DNA of 5,511 nt from an uncultured Clostridia bacterium (lineage in GTDB: Bacteria > Bacillota > Clostridia > Christensenellales > Aristaeellaceae): the NCBI GenBank assembly GCA_946615495.1, contig CAMOHY010000170.1, forward strand, positions 1 through 5,511, in the 5' to 3' direction. Below are positions 4,569 through 5,511 of this stretch, in pieces. Each line of letters begins with the position of its first letter. The first letter of the stretch is position 1. The notes beneath the pieces were generated by a model, which searched no databases, had not been told where the DNA came from, and saw only the letters and a list, made by a program, of their open reading frames with translations. The position numbers were made by a program, and so were the translations under genes.

Positions 4569-5511
4569 ATGTCCACCAAATCCGCCGCCCTGAAAGCCAC
4601 CGGCAAGAAAAAAAACGGCTTCTTCAGCAACATCCGTTACGACTTGAGAAACAACAAGTCCCTGTGTCTGCTGTGCCTGCCGATGATCGTCTGGTTCCTT
4701 ATTTTCGCCTACACCCCGCTGGTCTACCTCATCGTGGCCTTTAAAAAATACTCCGCCGTGGGCGGCCTGTGGGGCAGCGAATGGGTGGGGATGAAAAATT
4801 TTGAAGCGTTCTTTGGCTCCACCAACTTTTTGAACGTTACCTACAACACGGTGTTCTTAAACGCCCTGTTCATCATCGCCACCATGCTGTTTTCCATCGT
4901 GATCGCCATCGCCATTTCGGAGATCAACGGGAAAATTTACAAAAAGACCGTACAGTCCGTGGTGATCCTGCCCCATTTTATTTCCTGGACGGTCATTGCG
5001 CTGCTGTGCGAATCATTGCTGAAAACCAACAATGGGTTCGTGAACAACATCATCGTTTCCCTGGGCGGCAAGAAAATCAATTTCTTCCAGAACGCCAGCG
5101 TGTGGCCCACGCTGCTCACCATCCTGCGCGTATGGCAGGGGGCGGGCTACGGCTCCATCGTGTACCTGGCCACCATCACCGGCATTGACCAAAGCATTTA
5201 TGAGGCCGCCCGCATCGACGGCGCCTCCCGCGCCCAGTGCATTTGGTACATCACCCTGCCCGTGCTGCGCACCACCGCCGTGCTGCTGTTCATTATGAAC
5301 GTGGGCAAGATTTTCAACGGCGATTTCGGCATGATCTATAACCTGGTGGGCTCCAACACCCTGCTGTATAAAACCACCGACGTAATCGACACTTACGTGT
5401 ACCGCATGCTGGTGGAATCCACCAACATCGGCCAATCCACCGCCGTGAGCCTGTGGCAGTCCGTGATGGGCCTGCTGATCGTGCTGGGCACCAACGCCCT
5501 GGCCCGCAAGG
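4569..5511 (+). CDS. Carbohydrate ABC transporter permease, LplB/YteP (UgpA-like) type, partial at 3' end
   Basis: This is one of the two membrane permeases of a CUT1-type sugar importer. It would pair with a second permease, a lipoprotein solute-binding protein and a shared ATPase. The 314 residues visible are nearly the whole protein (family about 300-320); the stop lies beyond the right edge. A Lys-rich cytoplasmic N-terminus (about 1-30) precedes helix 1 (33-57). Further helices are seen at about 93-118, 129-151, 180-203, 234-250 and 292-310. The EAA loop that docks on the ATPase is EAARIDGAS (212-220) followed by ITLPVLRTT. The start ATG4569 lies 7 bp after a perfect AAGGAGG (4555-4561); ATG4565 is out of frame. 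The LplB/YteP group commonly imports complex or uronate-containing oligosaccharides, and the divergent CE15-like esterase fits such a substrate. The actual sugar is unknown. Confidence 0.93.
   Translation, partial: MSTKSAALKATGKKKNGFFSNIRYDLRNNKSLCLLCLPMIVWFLIFAYTPLVYLIVAFKKYSAVGGLWGSEWVGMKNFEAFFGSTNFLNVTYNTVFLNALFIIATMLFSIVIAIAISEINGKIYKKTVQSVVILPHFISWTVIALLCESLLKTNNGFVNNIIVSLGGKKINFFQNASVWPTLLTILRVWQGAGYGSIVYLATITGIDQSIYEAARIDGASRAQCIWYITLPVLRTTAVLLFIMNVGKIFNGDFGMIYNLVGSNTLLYKTTDVIDTYVYRMLVESTNIGQSTAVSLWQSVMGLLIVLGTNALARK

Noticed and set aside
5013..5435. Minus-strand 140-codon frame opposite the permease
   Set aside because: Composition (His/Gly/Val-rich) marks it as a shadow of the permease frame, whose EAA loop and helices are unambiguous.

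Overview
The window looks like chromosomal DNA of a Gram-positive anaerobe of the class Clostridia (Bacillota). The evidence is moderately GC-rich coding sequence with AT-rich intergenic gaps, sigma-A-type promoters (one tRNA promoter is perfect consensus), strong AAGGAGG-type ribosome binding sites, a TTG start, a Gram-positive tRNA cluster and an LplB/YteP-type sugar ABC permease. A gut or other plant-fibre-degrading lineage is plausible, but the genus cannot be read from the sequence.

Layout. Positions 1-584 hold six tRNA genes on the minus strand, transcribed Pro(TGG), Glu(TTC), Met/Ile2(CAT), Asp(GTC), Thr(TGT), Tyr(GTA). The tRNA-Tyr runs off the left edge. Their promoter lies at 617-645. 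A plus-strand MATE multidrug/metabolite exporter follows (829-2223) with its own promoter and terminator. It is convergent with a minus-strand gene for a secreted trypsin/V8-like serine protease homologue (2302-2994), in which the catalytic Ser position appears to be Glu. A gene-free gap (3010-3275) contains that gene's promoter. It also contains a 141-bp MITE-like element with imperfect terminal inverted repeats, 11-bp flanking direct repeats and an internal 21-bp perfect hairpin. A cytoplasmic glucuronoyl-esterase-like (CE15-type) alpha/beta hydrolase is encoded on the minus strand (3276-4334). Divergent from it is the first gene of a carbohydrate ABC importer (permease, 4569 to the right edge).

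How the genes may work together. The divergent esterase/permease pair shares a 234-bp regulatory gap. That gap carries two 17-bp direct repeats (14/17 identical) spaced 22 bp apart and abutting the esterase's weak -35 box, which is the geometry of an AraC-family operator. The simplest reading is a carbohydrate-utilisation locus. The ABC system would import an oligosaccharide, possibly uronate-ester-decorated, and the intracellular esterase would de-esterify it, both under one AraC/YesN-type regulator encoded outside the window. The MATE exporter, the protease homologue and the tRNA operon appear to be independent transcription units.

The most noteworthy items are the MITE-like element, the paired operator repeats, and the non-canonical active sites of both the protease homologue and the CE15-like esterase.
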